A DNA stretch of 12,974 nt, from NCBI GenBank assembly GCA_021851625.1, contig JAJZCX010000012.1:1-12974 (forward strand), read 5' to 3'. The DNA comes from Acidobacteriota bacterium. Its GTDB lineage: Bacteria > Acidobacteriota > Terriglobia > Terriglobales > Acidobacteriaceae. The notes under the pieces are model-generated. The model saw only the letters and a list, made by a program, of their open reading frames with translations. It did no database searches and was not told where the DNA came from. Below, one piece after another: positions 6,591-12,974 of this stretch. The translations under genes were made by a program, and so were the position numbers. How positions within the stretch are numbered: the stretch's first letter is position 1; each line of letters begins with the position of its first letter.

Positions 6591-7520
6591 ATGCACATCA
6601 CCCGCCGCACCGGAGCCATCGCCTTCTTTATCACGCTGGGTACCTGCCTGGTGGTGCTGGCCCTAGCACTCAATATCAGTTGGATCATTTTGTACTGGCG
6701 CAAAATTATTCCGCTGCTTCTCGGCGTATTTTTTTTCAGTGTGCTCATCGCCGGACTGGTGTTGAACACAATTTTTCTGGTGCGTGAGATTCGCCGCAAC
6801 GAACAGCACGACAGTTTTTTGAACGCCGTCACGCATGAACTGAAGACGCCCATCGCCTCCATTCGTCTCTATTTGGAAACGCTGCAACGCAGGCCCGTGG
6901 AAGAGGCGCAGCGGCAGGAGTTCTACCGCGTCATGCTGGCCGATAGTGAGCGCTTGCTCTCGACGGTCGAGCAGGTGCTGAAGGCCGGCGAACTGGGCCA
7001 GCGCGAGAGCGATGCCATGCGCGTACCCATCGCCATGTCGTCACTTGTGCAGGAGTGTGCAGAGGTGGCGCGCACGCGGCATCATCTGCCTGCGGAGTCC
7101 ATTCAAGTCGAGGCCGGTGCGGATGCGGCAGCGGCCATGGTGTTGGGCAACTTGGGCGATCTGCGCTCCGCGCTGCTGAATGTTTTTGACAATGCCGTGA
7201 AGTATTCGCACGGCGCGCCGAAGATTCGCGTGCGTGTGAATGTAGAGCATGACGCCTGGGTGCTGGTGCGCGTCACGGATTCCGGCATCGGCATTGCGCC
7301 TTCGCATCAGAAGCGTATCTTTCGCCGCTTTTATCGCGTGCCCACTTTGGCTGTGCTGCGTGCCAAGGGCACCGGGTTGGGTCTGTTTCTGGTGCGCACT
7401 ATTTGTCGCCAACATGGCGGCGAGGCCACAGCGCACAGTGATGGCGAAGGCTACGGCACAACGCTCACGTTACAATTGCCGCGCTTGATCGAAATGCACA
7501 CGCAGGAGCCGGGAGCATGA
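6591..7520 (+). CDS. Sensor histidine kinase, two membrane segments with almost no periplasmic loop
   Basis: 309 residues, inner membrane. Two hydrophobic segments (about 10-32 and 40-64) are separated by only a few residues, so there is no extracellular sensor domain; the signal is probably sensed in or at the membrane. No clear HAMP domain intervenes. The dimerisation/phospho-acceptor helix is L-N-A-V-T-H82-E-L-K-T-P-I-A-S. The ATP-binding domain has N box N-V-F-D-N201-A-V-K-Y-S, G1 D230-S-G-I-G-I, F box R-I-F-R-R-F-Y-R and G2 G260-T-G-L-G-L, all intact, so it should be active. ATG 6591 lacks a ribosome site; the 20 bases before it directly follow the terminator. Its stop overlaps the start of the response regulator (ATGA, 7517-7520), the standard sign of a coupled pair. 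Ligand unknown; membrane or envelope state is a guess from neighbours. Confidence 0.93.
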   Translation: MHITRRTGAIAFFITLGTCLVVLALALNISWIILYWRKIIPLLLGVFFFSVLIAGLVLNTIFLVREIRRNEQHDSFLNAVTHELKTPIASIRLYLETLQRRPVEEAQRQEFYRVMLADSERLLSTVEQVLKAGELGQRESDAMRVPIAMSSLVQECAEVARTRHHLPAESIQVEAGADAAAAMVLGNLGDLRSALLNVFDNAVKYSHGAPKIRVRVNVEHDAWVLVRVTDSGIGIAPSHQKRIFRRFYRVPTLAVLRAKGTGLGLFLVRTICRQHGGEATAHSDGEGYGTTLTLQLPRLIEMHTQEPGA

Positions 7521-8284
7521 GCGAACAACCACGCGCACCCGCGCGCCGCATCCTGATCGTGGAGGATGAGACGCATCTCGCTCAGGGTCTGCTCTTCAAC
7601 TTGCAGGCAGAGGGATACGCCGTCATTCTGTGCGCAGATGGCGAAACGGCGCTGCAATGGCTGCTCGATGAGCACGCGGCCTTTGATGCGATTGTGCTCG
7701 ACGTGATGCTGCCGGGCAAGGATGGGTTTGAGGTGGCTGCTGCGCTGCGCACGGCGAAAAACTACACGCCCGTGCTGATGTTGACCGCACGCAGTCGCGC
7801 AGAAGATGTGTTGGCCGGTTTTGCCGCCGGGGCCGATGACTATCTGGCCAAACCCTTCGATCTATCCATTTTGCTCGCGCGCTTGCATAGCCTGCTGCGC
7901 CGCGTGCATTGGACGCCCACCCCTGCTGCACCGGAGGTTGCATCCGCATCGGTTGCCACTGCGCCGGATGTCTTCCATTTTGCGGGCAAGCGCATTGACT
8001 TTGAGCAATTGGAATTGCACACGCCCACGCGCATCATTCGACTCACGCTGATGGAGGCTGACCTGCTGCGCCACTTGGTATGCAACGCGGGCCGTGCCGT
8101 CTCGCGCAAAGAGATTCTCGAACAAGTCTGGCGATTGCATGAAGACACGGACACGCGCGCCATCGACAACTTCATCGTGCGCCTGCGCCGCTATATGGAA
8201 GCCGACCCCGCGCACCCCGTGCATCTGCAAACGGTGCGTGGCGTGGGCTATCGCTTTCAGCCCGAAGAAAAATCCGCGCGCTAA
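7517..8284 (+). CDS. OmpR/PhoB-family response regulator
   Basis: Cytosolic transcription factor of 255 residues, partner of the kinase it overlaps by 4 bases. The receiver (about 10-128) has the acidic pair E16-D17, phospho-acceptor D62 (I-V-L-D-V-M-L-P-G), T90 (L-M-L-T-A) and K112 (Y-L-A-K-P-F), all canonical. A Pro/Ala-rich linker (about 133-150) leads to the winged-helix domain (about 152-250), with L-T-L-M-E-A-D-L-L, S-R-K-E-I-L-E-Q-V-W, the recognition helix R-A-I-D-N-F-I-V-R-L-R-R, and the wing T-V-R-G-V-G-Y-R-F. Targets are unknown; no repeated binding half-sites were recognised in this window. The 3' end lies in an 18-base tandem duplication. Confidence 0.95.
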   Translation: MSEQPRAPARRILIVEDETHLAQGLLFNLQAEGYAVILCADGETALQWLLDEHAAFDAIVLDVMLPGKDGFEVAAALRTAKNYTPVLMLTARSRAEDVLAGFAAGADDYLAKPFDLSILLARLHSLLRRVHWTPTPAAPEVASASVATAPDVFHFAGKRIDFEQLELHTPTRIIRLTLMEADLLRHLVCNAGRAVSRKEILEQVWRLHEDTDTRAIDNFIVRLRRYMEADPAHPVHLQTVRGVGYRFQPEEKSAR

Positions 8285-8300
8285 GAAAAAAATCCGCAGG
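8265..8300. repeat. Imperfect 18-bp tandem duplication spanning the regulator stop codon
   Basis: AAGAAAAATCCGCGCGCT (8265-8282) is followed by AAGAAAAAAATCCGCAGG (8283-8300). The units share AAGAAAAA and ATCCGC with a change in A-tract length. The TAA stop of the response regulator (8282-8284) sits at the joint, so the second copy is untranslated. It probably arose by slippage. Confidence 0.4.
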
Positions 8301-8402
8301 AACAATTGCATCATTGCGGCGTCTCTCCAATCGACGGGAGCGAAAAGCCAGCGCCGGGCAAAGCTGCGGGGCCGAGATCCTACATTCCCCAAAATATGCA
8401 GC

Positions 8403-8498
8403 GTCATTTTGAGGAGCATAGCGACGAAGAATCCAGACGATGTTGGCTGAGTCGATGTAGCCTGTTTGTTCTGGATTCTTCGCTTCGCTCAGAATGAC
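8403..8498. repeat. Dispersed inverted-repeat element (REP-like pair)
   Basis: The left arm 8403-8437 begins GTCATTTTGAG and ends CGAAGAATCCAGA. The right arm 8470-8498 is its reverse complement in outline (TCTGGATTCTTCG ... CTCAGAATGAC): 10 of 11 bases match at the outer end and 13 of 13 at the inner end, with a 6-base length difference between. The loop is 32 bases. These arms match the kind of short repeat often seen between genes in Acidobacteriota and some other environmental genomes, where they yield spurious peptides such as VILSEAKNP. The spread mechanism here is unknown; no transposase is nearby. Confidence 0.7.
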
Positions 8499-8579
8499 TC
8501 GTCGTGTGAGTGGAAATTTCCATATCGCGGCACACACTCGTTGTCCTTCTGGGCGAACACTCCGCTCCACAAACACTTT

Positions 8580-8615
8580 GTCATTCCGAGCGAGCGCAAG
8601 CGAGTCGAGGAATCT
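8580..8615. repeat. Third copy of the GTCATT..GAG repeat arm (variant)
   Basis: GTCATTCCGAGCGAGCGC, then AAGCGAGTCGAGGAATCT, shares GTCATT[TC][TC]GAG and CGA[AG]GAATC with the arms at 8403 and 8470 but carries a different middle. It has no inverted partner within the next 150 bases, so it is a lone half-element. It lies within an open frame that runs into lptFG and falsely lengthens it. Confidence 0.6.
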
Positions 8616-8664
8616 GCGGTACGTCTATTCCATGGGAGTTGCCCGCGTAGCATTTGCTGCGCTC

Positions 8665-8696
8665 TTGCGCGCAGCTAGCCGCCGGAGCGCTACACT
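8665..8696 (+). promoter_or_regulatory. Candidate promoter of lptFG
   Basis: TTGCGC (8665-8670) and TACACT (8691-8696) resemble -35 and -10 boxes, with a long 20-base spacer (18 if the -10 is read as GCTACA). Initiation near 8703 would leave a leader of about 16 bases before GTG 8719. It shares CGCTA[TC]ACT with the site at 6546. Confidence 0.3.
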
Positions 8697-8718
8697 GGAG
8701 GCAAGTCCCGCGCTACAT

Positions 8719-11049
8719 GTGGGCATATTGGCCGTGCGCATTCTGCCCCGCTACATTCTCGGCGAAGTCTTCTCCCACACCTTCATCGGGCTGGCTCTGT
8801 TCACCTTCGTGCTTTTCATGCGCGACCTCGGCCACATCTTGGAGATGGTCGTGCGCGACAGCGCCTCGCTCACGCACGTCATCGAACTTGTGCTCTTCAC
8901 GCTGCCCAATGTGTTGACGGTTACCATTCCCATGGCAGCGTTGGTAGGAATTTTGCTTGGCCTTAGCCGTTTGGCGGCGGACAGCGAAATCACTGCCATG
9001 CGTGCCTGCGGCATGGGCGTCTTTCAATTTGTGCGCATCATTGCGGTGATGGCGTTGGCGGCCTGGGGCGTGAGTCTGCTCAACTCTCTCTACTTCGCAC
9101 CACGCGCTACGACTGCATTGTTGCAATTGGAGAAAAATATTCGTGACTCGCAAGCCTCCTTTGCCGTGCAGCCGCGCGTATTTTATGAAGACCTGCACAA
9201 CTCCGTTCTATACGTGCAAGATGTGCGCACGGCGCGCGGAGTTTCTGTGTGGCGACATGTATTTCTTGCGGATATTACCAATCCTCTGGCACCAAAAATC
9301 ACAACGGCGGAGCGTGCGACGGTCATCAACGGCGGCAATCATTCGCTGAGCATGCGCCTGCGCAACGGACAGACGCATGAGCTAATCGCCAACGATCCCA
9401 ACTCCTACAACATCTCCACGTTTGCGGAGACAGACCTGCCCGTACAGTTGGGCGGGCAGGATGCGATGCACTTGGGGCGCAGCGACATGCCCGTGCTTGC
9501 GATGGACAACCACGCGCTGCTCAGCGCGGCACATCAGCCCGGCGGGCGTTGGTTCCTGATCGAATTTGAAAAGCGCCTAGCCTATCCTGCGGCCTGTTTG
9601 GTGCTGCCACTCATCGGCATTCCGCTGGGGTTGATCTCACGCCGCGGCGGCAAGAGCAGTGGCTTTGTGCTGACGATTCTGCTGGTTTTTCTTTACTACT
9701 TTTTTTCCTCTACAGGCGTGGCGCTTGCGCGTCAGGGCAAGCTCAGCGTCTTTGTCGGCGTTTGGGGCGCAAACTTGATCTTTGCCACTTGTGGCATTTT
9801 GTTGCTGCGGCAAATGTCCCGTGGGGCACTGCGTTTTCCAGCCGCGTTTTTGCTGGAGCAGTTGCGTGCCTCCTATGCTCGCAAATCTTCCACGTCTGGG
9901 GCGTTGCCCACGCTGCGACCACGCAACTTGGCCAACGGATTTCCGCTGATTCTTGACGACTACATCCTGCGCGAGTTCCTCACCAATTTCATTTTGGTCG
10001 AAGTCAGCTTCGTTCTGCTCTCGCTCATCTTTTCATTTTTTGAGTTGCTCGGCGACATTATCCGCAACCATGCGGCCATTGCCACCGTGCTGGAGTATTT
10101 GCTGAATCTGACGCCGAGCATGATCTACACCATCACGCCGCTCAGCGTGCTCATCGCGGTGTTGGTCACGCTCGGCCTCTTCCAGCGCTCGAATGAACTG
10201 ACGGCCATGAAGGCCACCGGCGTCAGCCTGTATCGCGTGATTGTTCCAATTTTTTTGATTGCGGCTGCGTTGGCCGTGGCACTCTTCAGCTTCGATCAGT
10301 TGTATTTGCCCACGGCCAACCGTAGGCAAGAGGCGCTACGCAGCATCATCAAAGGTCGTCCGCCACGTACATTTTTGCGCCCGGATCGGCAATGGATCTT
10401 CGGGGAGAAAAAGCCCGGCGTGCCGGAGCGCATCTTTGATTACGAGTTTTTTGATCCGAACAAAAATCAGTTTGCCAACCTGACCGTCTTTGAGTTCGAT
10501 CCTGGCAGTTTCCGCTTGTCCCGGCGCATCTTTGCCGCCAGCGTGCGTTGGGAGCCGCAGTTGCACGCCTGGGTCTTTGAAGACGGATGGACGCGCAGCT
10601 TCTCCGACGGCACCATCCGCTCCTACGCAACGTACGACGCGCGCACCTTCCCACAAATCGAGGAGATGCCGCAGTACTTCAAAAAAGAAAACACACCCGC
10701 ATCGGAGATGACCTTTGGCCAACTGGCTCACTACATTCACGATCTGGGGCAGAGCGGCTTTGACACGCTGCCGCTGCGGGTGCAGCTCGACAAAAAGCTG
10801 GCCTACCCGCTGGTGACGCTGATTATGGCGATCCTGGCCGTGCCCTTCGCGCTGACCACAGCGGGTAAGCGCGGCTCGTTGGCCGGAGTTGCGGTGGCCA
10901 TTGGCGTTGCCATCGCATATTGGGTGCTCGCGGGATTGTTTGAGGCGATGGGCAATGTGAACACCTTGCCCGCCATGCTGGCGGCCTGGTCGCCGGATGT
11001 ACTCTTCGGTCTTGCTGGTGGCTATCTACTGCTGCGCACGCCCACATAA
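8719..11049 (+). CDS. LptF-LptG fusion permease of the LPS transport system
   Basis: Inner-membrane permease that, with the LptB ATPase and LptC, pulls lipopolysaccharide out of the inner membrane towards LptA and LptD. Normally two proteins of about 350-390 residues; here one 776-residue chain carries both. The LptF half starts V-R-I-L-P-R-Y-I-L-G-E-V-F and has membrane helices near 15-125, a periplasmic beta domain (about 135-285) and helices to about 380. After a Ser/Arg/Pro linker the LptG half begins at about 413 with D-D-Y-I-L-R-E-F-L-T-N-F and repeats the layout (R-S-N-E-L-T-A-M-K-A-T-G, beta domain, D-K-K-L-A-Y-P-L-V-T-L). The matching R-L-A-A-D-S-E-I-T-A-M-R-A-C-G and E-K-R-L-A-Y-P-A occur in the first half. 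The start is uncertain: GTG 8719 fits the family end best; GTG 8734 and ATG 8632 are alternatives. None has a well-placed ribosome site (GGAGG at 8697 is 17 bases off). Confidence 0.9.
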   Translation: MGILAVRILPRYILGEVFSHTFIGLALFTFVLFMRDLGHILEMVVRDSASLTHVIELVLFTLPNVLTVTIPMAALVGILLGLSRLAADSEITAMRACGMGVFQFVRIIAVMALAAWGVSLLNSLYFAPRATTALLQLEKNIRDSQASFAVQPRVFYEDLHNSVLYVQDVRTARGVSVWRHVFLADITNPLAPKITTAERATVINGGNHSLSMRLRNGQTHELIANDPNSYNISTFAETDLPVQLGGQDAMHLGRSDMPVLAMDNHALLSAAHQPGGRWFLIEFEKRLAYPAACLVLPLIGIPLGLISRRGGKSSGFVLTILLVFLYYFFSSTGVALARQGKLSVFVGVWGANLIFATCGILLLRQMSRGALRFPAAFLLEQLRASYARKSSTSGALPTLRPRNLANGFPLILDDYILREFLTNFILVEVSFVLLSLIFSFFELLGDIIRNHAAIATVLEYLLNLTPSMIYTITPLSVLIAVLVTLGLFQRSNELTAMKATGVSLYRVIVPIFLIAAALAVALFSFDQLYLPTANRRQEALRSIIKGRPPRTFLRPDRQWIFGEKKPGVPERIFDYEFFDPNKNQFANLTVFEFDPGSFRLSRRIFAASVRWEPQLHAWVFEDGWTRSFSDGTIRSYATYDARTFPQIEEMPQYFKKENTPASEMTFGQLAHYIHDLGQSGFDTLPLRVQLDKKLAYPLVTLIMAILAVPFALTTAGKRGSLAGVAVAIGVAIAYWVLAGLFEAMGNVNTLPAMLAAWSPDVLFGLAGGYLLLRTPT

Positions 11050-11138
11050 AGGGAATCCGCAGTCTGCTGTGTTGCATCCAAAAGAAGTCGCGCGCTCCAT
11101 TCTGCATGCAGTGAAGGGTGGGGTGCAGGCGCATTCAC

Positions 11139-11144
11139 TACAAT
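11139..11144 (+). promoter_or_regulatory. Candidate -10 box before the ABC exporter
   Basis: TACAAT lies 22 bases before ATG 11166, the same distance as TACACT lies from the proposed lptFG start. No matching -35 box is visible near 11115-11121. The 116-base gap after lptFG has no intrinsic terminator, so read-through from lptFG is also possible. Confidence 0.25.
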
Positions 11145-11165
11145 CCATACAGAGGGTCATTCCGC

Positions 11166-12914
11166 ATGTTGCAAAAGCTGCGTCCATTGTTTCCGTATCT
11201 GTGGCGTTACCGGCGCGGCTATTTTGCGGGCGCGCTTTGCGTGGTGTGCAGCAACGCAATTTGGGTCTTCTTTCCTCTGGTCATCCGCAACGCGATCAAT
11301 GACCTGACGCAGCACCTGACCCGGCACGGCATTTTCATCGCGGCACTGTTGCTGATCGGGCTGGCTGTCTCCAAGGGAATTTTTCTCTTTCTCACGCGCT
11401 GGATTTTGATTGGCATCTCGCGCGACATTGAATATGACTTGCGCAACGATCTGCTGCTTTCGCTGGAGCGCCAGTCGATGGCCTACTTCCAGCGCAATCG
11501 CACCGGCGACATCATGGCCCGCACCACCAATGACCTGAACGCCGTGCGCATGTTGCTTGGCCCGGCGATCATGTACAGCGCCAACACGATTTTATTTACT
11601 GTCGGCGCGCTATTTTTTATGCTGCGCATCAGTCCGTGGTTGACGCTGCTGGCCTTTGCGCCACTGCCCGCGGCCAGCATTTTGGTGCAGTACTTTGGAC
11701 GCCGCATTCATGAACGCTTTGAGCGCATTCAAGCCATGTTCTCCGACATCTCCGCGCAGGTGCAGGAGAATGTCTCTGGCGTGCGATTGGTGCGCGCCTT
11801 TGCGCAGGAGCAGGCCGAGGTGCGCGCCTTCGAACGCGCCAATCAGGAGTACATCCGTCGCAGCCTGCTGCTGGTTCGGCTGATGGGAATGTTGTGGCCT
11901 ACGCTGGAGTTCATGCTGGGCCTCTCGCTGGTGGTTGTACTGTGGGTGGGTGGACATCAAGTGGTCACGCACCGCATCTCTGTAGGCGCATTTGTGGCGT
12001 TCAACACCTTCATGCTCATGCTGACCTGGCCGGTCATTGCCCTCGGTTGGGTCATCAACATTGTGCAGCGCGGAACCGCATCGATGGTGCGCATTCATGA
12101 GATTTTGATTGCGCAGCCGGAAATTATAGATGGCGAGGACGCCGTGGTGACAGAACCCATTCGCGGCGAAATCGAGTTTCGCAATTTAACCTTTGCGTAT
12201 GGCAAGGATCAGCCGGCGGTGCTGAACAACATCAGCCTAAAGATTCCGGCAGGTTCCAGCTTGGCGATTGTGGGGCCGACCGGTTCTGGCAAGACCTCGC
12301 TGGTGCGCCTGATTCCTCGGCTCTTCGATGTGGAGCCGGAGAGCGTGCTGCTGGATGGCCGTCCGCTGCGCAGCTATCGGTTGGAGGATTTGCGCCAGGC
12401 CATTGGCTTTGTGCCGCAGGAGACATTTCTCTTCAGTGAGACGATCCGCGAAAACATTGCCTTGGGTCGGCCCAATGCAACGGATGAAGAAGTTTTTGAG
12501 GCCGCCCGCATCGCCTCGATTTGCGATGAGGTGTTGGAGTTTCCACGCGGATTTGCAACCATGGTCGGAGAGCGGGGCATTACACTTTCCGGTGGACAGA
12601 AACAGCGCGCCGCCATTGCCCGCGCCGTGGTGCGTGATCCGGCGATTTTGATTCTCGACGACGCGCTCTCCAGCGTGGATACCTACACCGAGGAGCGCAT
12701 TCTGCACGGGCTGGCTGACGTGTTACGCGGGCGCACAACGATTTTCATCTCGCATCGAATCTCCACTGTGCGCCATGCGGACAAGATTGCCGTGCTCATC
12801 GATGGGAAGATCGCTGAGTATGGCAGCCATGAGGAACTGGCCGCGCAGAATGGCCACTACGCGCGTCTGGTGGAGAAGCAGCAGTTGGAAGAGGAACTGG
12901 CCGTCGCCGGGTAA
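11166..12914 (+). CDS. ABC exporter half (fused membrane and ATPase domains), heterodimer-type
   Basis: 582 residues with a type IV exporter layout: six membrane helices in residues 1-310, then an ATPase domain (about 335-575). Walker A is G-P-T-G-S-G-K-T (370-377), Q-loop V-P-Q-E-T-F-L-F-S, signature L474-S-G-G-Q-K-Q-R, Walker B I-L-I-L-D498, D-loop A-L-S-S-V-D, and H-loop I-S-H-R. The residue after Walker B is D499, not the catalytic Glu of homodimers such as MsbA (LDEATSALD). L-D-D-A-L-S-x-V-D is typical of the degenerate subunit of heterodimers (E. coli MdlA, Bacillus YheI/BmrC, Thermotoga TM287). A partner gene is therefore expected, perhaps just downstream. ATG 11166 follows AGAGGG with a 9-base gap; the frame is open from 11118 but has no good start there. 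Position after lptFG suggests a lipid or envelope substrate; MsbA-like lipid A flipping is possible but not shown. Confidence 0.92.
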   Translation: MLQKLRPLFPYLWRYRRGYFAGALCVVCSNAIWVFFPLVIRNAINDLTQHLTRHGIFIAALLLIGLAVSKGIFLFLTRWILIGISRDIEYDLRNDLLLSLERQSMAYFQRNRTGDIMARTTNDLNAVRMLLGPAIMYSANTILFTVGALFFMLRISPWLTLLAFAPLPAASILVQYFGRRIHERFERIQAMFSDISAQVQENVSGVRLVRAFAQEQAEVRAFERANQEYIRRSLLLVRLMGMLWPTLEFMLGLSLVVVLWVGGHQVVTHRISVGAFVAFNTFMLMLTWPVIALGWVINIVQRGTASMVRIHEILIAQPEIIDGEDAVVTEPIRGEIEFRNLTFAYGKDQPAVLNNISLKIPAGSSLAIVGPTGSGKTSLVRLIPRLFDVEPESVLLDGRPLRSYRLEDLRQAIGFVPQETFLFSETIRENIALGRPNATDEEVFEAARIASICDEVLEFPRGFATMVGERGITLSGGQKQRAAIARAVVRDPAILILDDALSSVDTYTEERILHGLADVLRGRTTIFISHRISTVRHADKIAVLIDGKIAEYGSHEELAAQNGHYARLVEKQQLEEELAVAG

Positions 12915-12940
12915 CTTTAGGCGGACCAGCGATGTGCCAT

Positions 12941-12969
12941 CGGCGCAGATTCCTCTGCGATGTGCGCCG
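12941..12969. other. Stem-loop after the ABC exporter, at the window edge
   Basis: CGGCGCA (12941-12947) is complementary to TGCGCCG (12963-12969), a 7-bp stem with a 15-base loop. An alternative inner stem GCAGA/TCTGC also exists. The window ends too soon to see whether a T-tract follows, so it cannot be called a terminator. Confidence 0.2.
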
Positions 12970-12974
12970 TGCTT

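Larger units (their letters stand above)
8285..8718. other. Repeat-bearing intergenic region before lptFG, no gene seen
   Basis: Apart from the tandem duplication, the REP-like arms and the putative promoter, nothing coding is recognised. Bases 8318-8400 may be further repeat-associated sequence, but no second copy lies in the window. No terminator with a T-tract follows the response regulator, although the inverted repeat 8403-8498 could act as one structurally. Confidence 0.5.

Noticed and set aside
7862..8419. 185-codon minus-strand frame, running into the left repeat arm
   Set aside because: Antisense to the response regulator; its end is translated from the REP-like arm.
8511..8522. Perfect 12-bp palindrome TGGAAATTTCCA
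   Set aside because: About three perfect 12-bp palindromes are expected by chance in 13 kb, and there is no second copy or clear promoter context.
1..12974. tRNA or rRNA genes, CRISPR array, insertion sequence, prophage or defence system
   Set aside because: No cloverleaf-like sequence, regularly spaced repeat, transposase or integrase, or defence protein motif was found on either strand.

Overview
The window looks like chromosomal DNA of a diderm, aerobic, moderately GC-rich bacterium, most likely an Acidobacteriota member of the Terriglobia/Acidobacteriaceae type. The clues are an outer-membrane TonB-dependent receptor with an N-terminal carboxypeptidase-regulatory-like domain, a remnant of a second (Oar-like) receptor, a single-chain LptF-LptG fusion, a menaquinone (futalosine) pathway gene, and short dispersed inverted repeats of the GTCATT..GAG..CGA.GAATC kind that are frequent in such genomes. 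The taxon is inferred from family style, not from a marker gene.

Left part (1-2049): the 5' two-fifths or so of a TonB receptor gene runs leftward off the window from a GTG start at 1102. To its right is about 440 bases with no convincing gene: a pair of 8-bp direct repeats, a hairpin and a possible 59-residue ORF. Then comes a decayed receptor pseudogene (1540-2049) with frame breaks and nearly the whole plug and barrel deleted, leaving a signal-peptide-like start, the first strand of the regulatory-like domain and the barrel C-terminus.

Middle part (2114-5412), all rightward and tightly packed: an MqnD-type menaquinone enzyme, a nucleoside phosphorylase-family protein 5 bases later, a class I SAM methyltransferase 7 bases later, and after 56 bases a receiver-GGDEF protein. 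In the last, the phospho-acceptor Asp, the conserved Lys and the two glycines of GGDEF are all replaced while the RxxD inhibitory-site motif is kept. This pattern fits a c-di-GMP-binding protein better than an active cyclase.

Right part (5543-12914), also all rightward and themed on membrane and envelope: a membrane delta-9-type fatty-acid desaturase with three histidine boxes; an intrinsic terminator whose loop holds a -10-like TATACT; a histidine kinase with two membrane segments and almost no periplasmic loop, overlapping an OmpR-family response regulator by 4 bases; a repeat-bearing intergenic stretch; the LptF-LptG fusion that extracts LPS from the inner membrane; and an ABC exporter with an Asp in place of the catalytic Glu, which suggests one half of a heterodimer. 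The two-component system may watch the membrane state, but that is inference from position only.

No tRNA, rRNA, CRISPR array, insertion sequence or complete novel system was recognised. Most of the window is ordinary core genome. The best leads are the doubly degenerate receiver-GGDEF protein, the terminator with a possible embedded promoter, the receptor pseudogene, the repeat cluster that falsely lengthens the lptFG reading frame, and the nucleoside phosphorylase coupled to mqnD.
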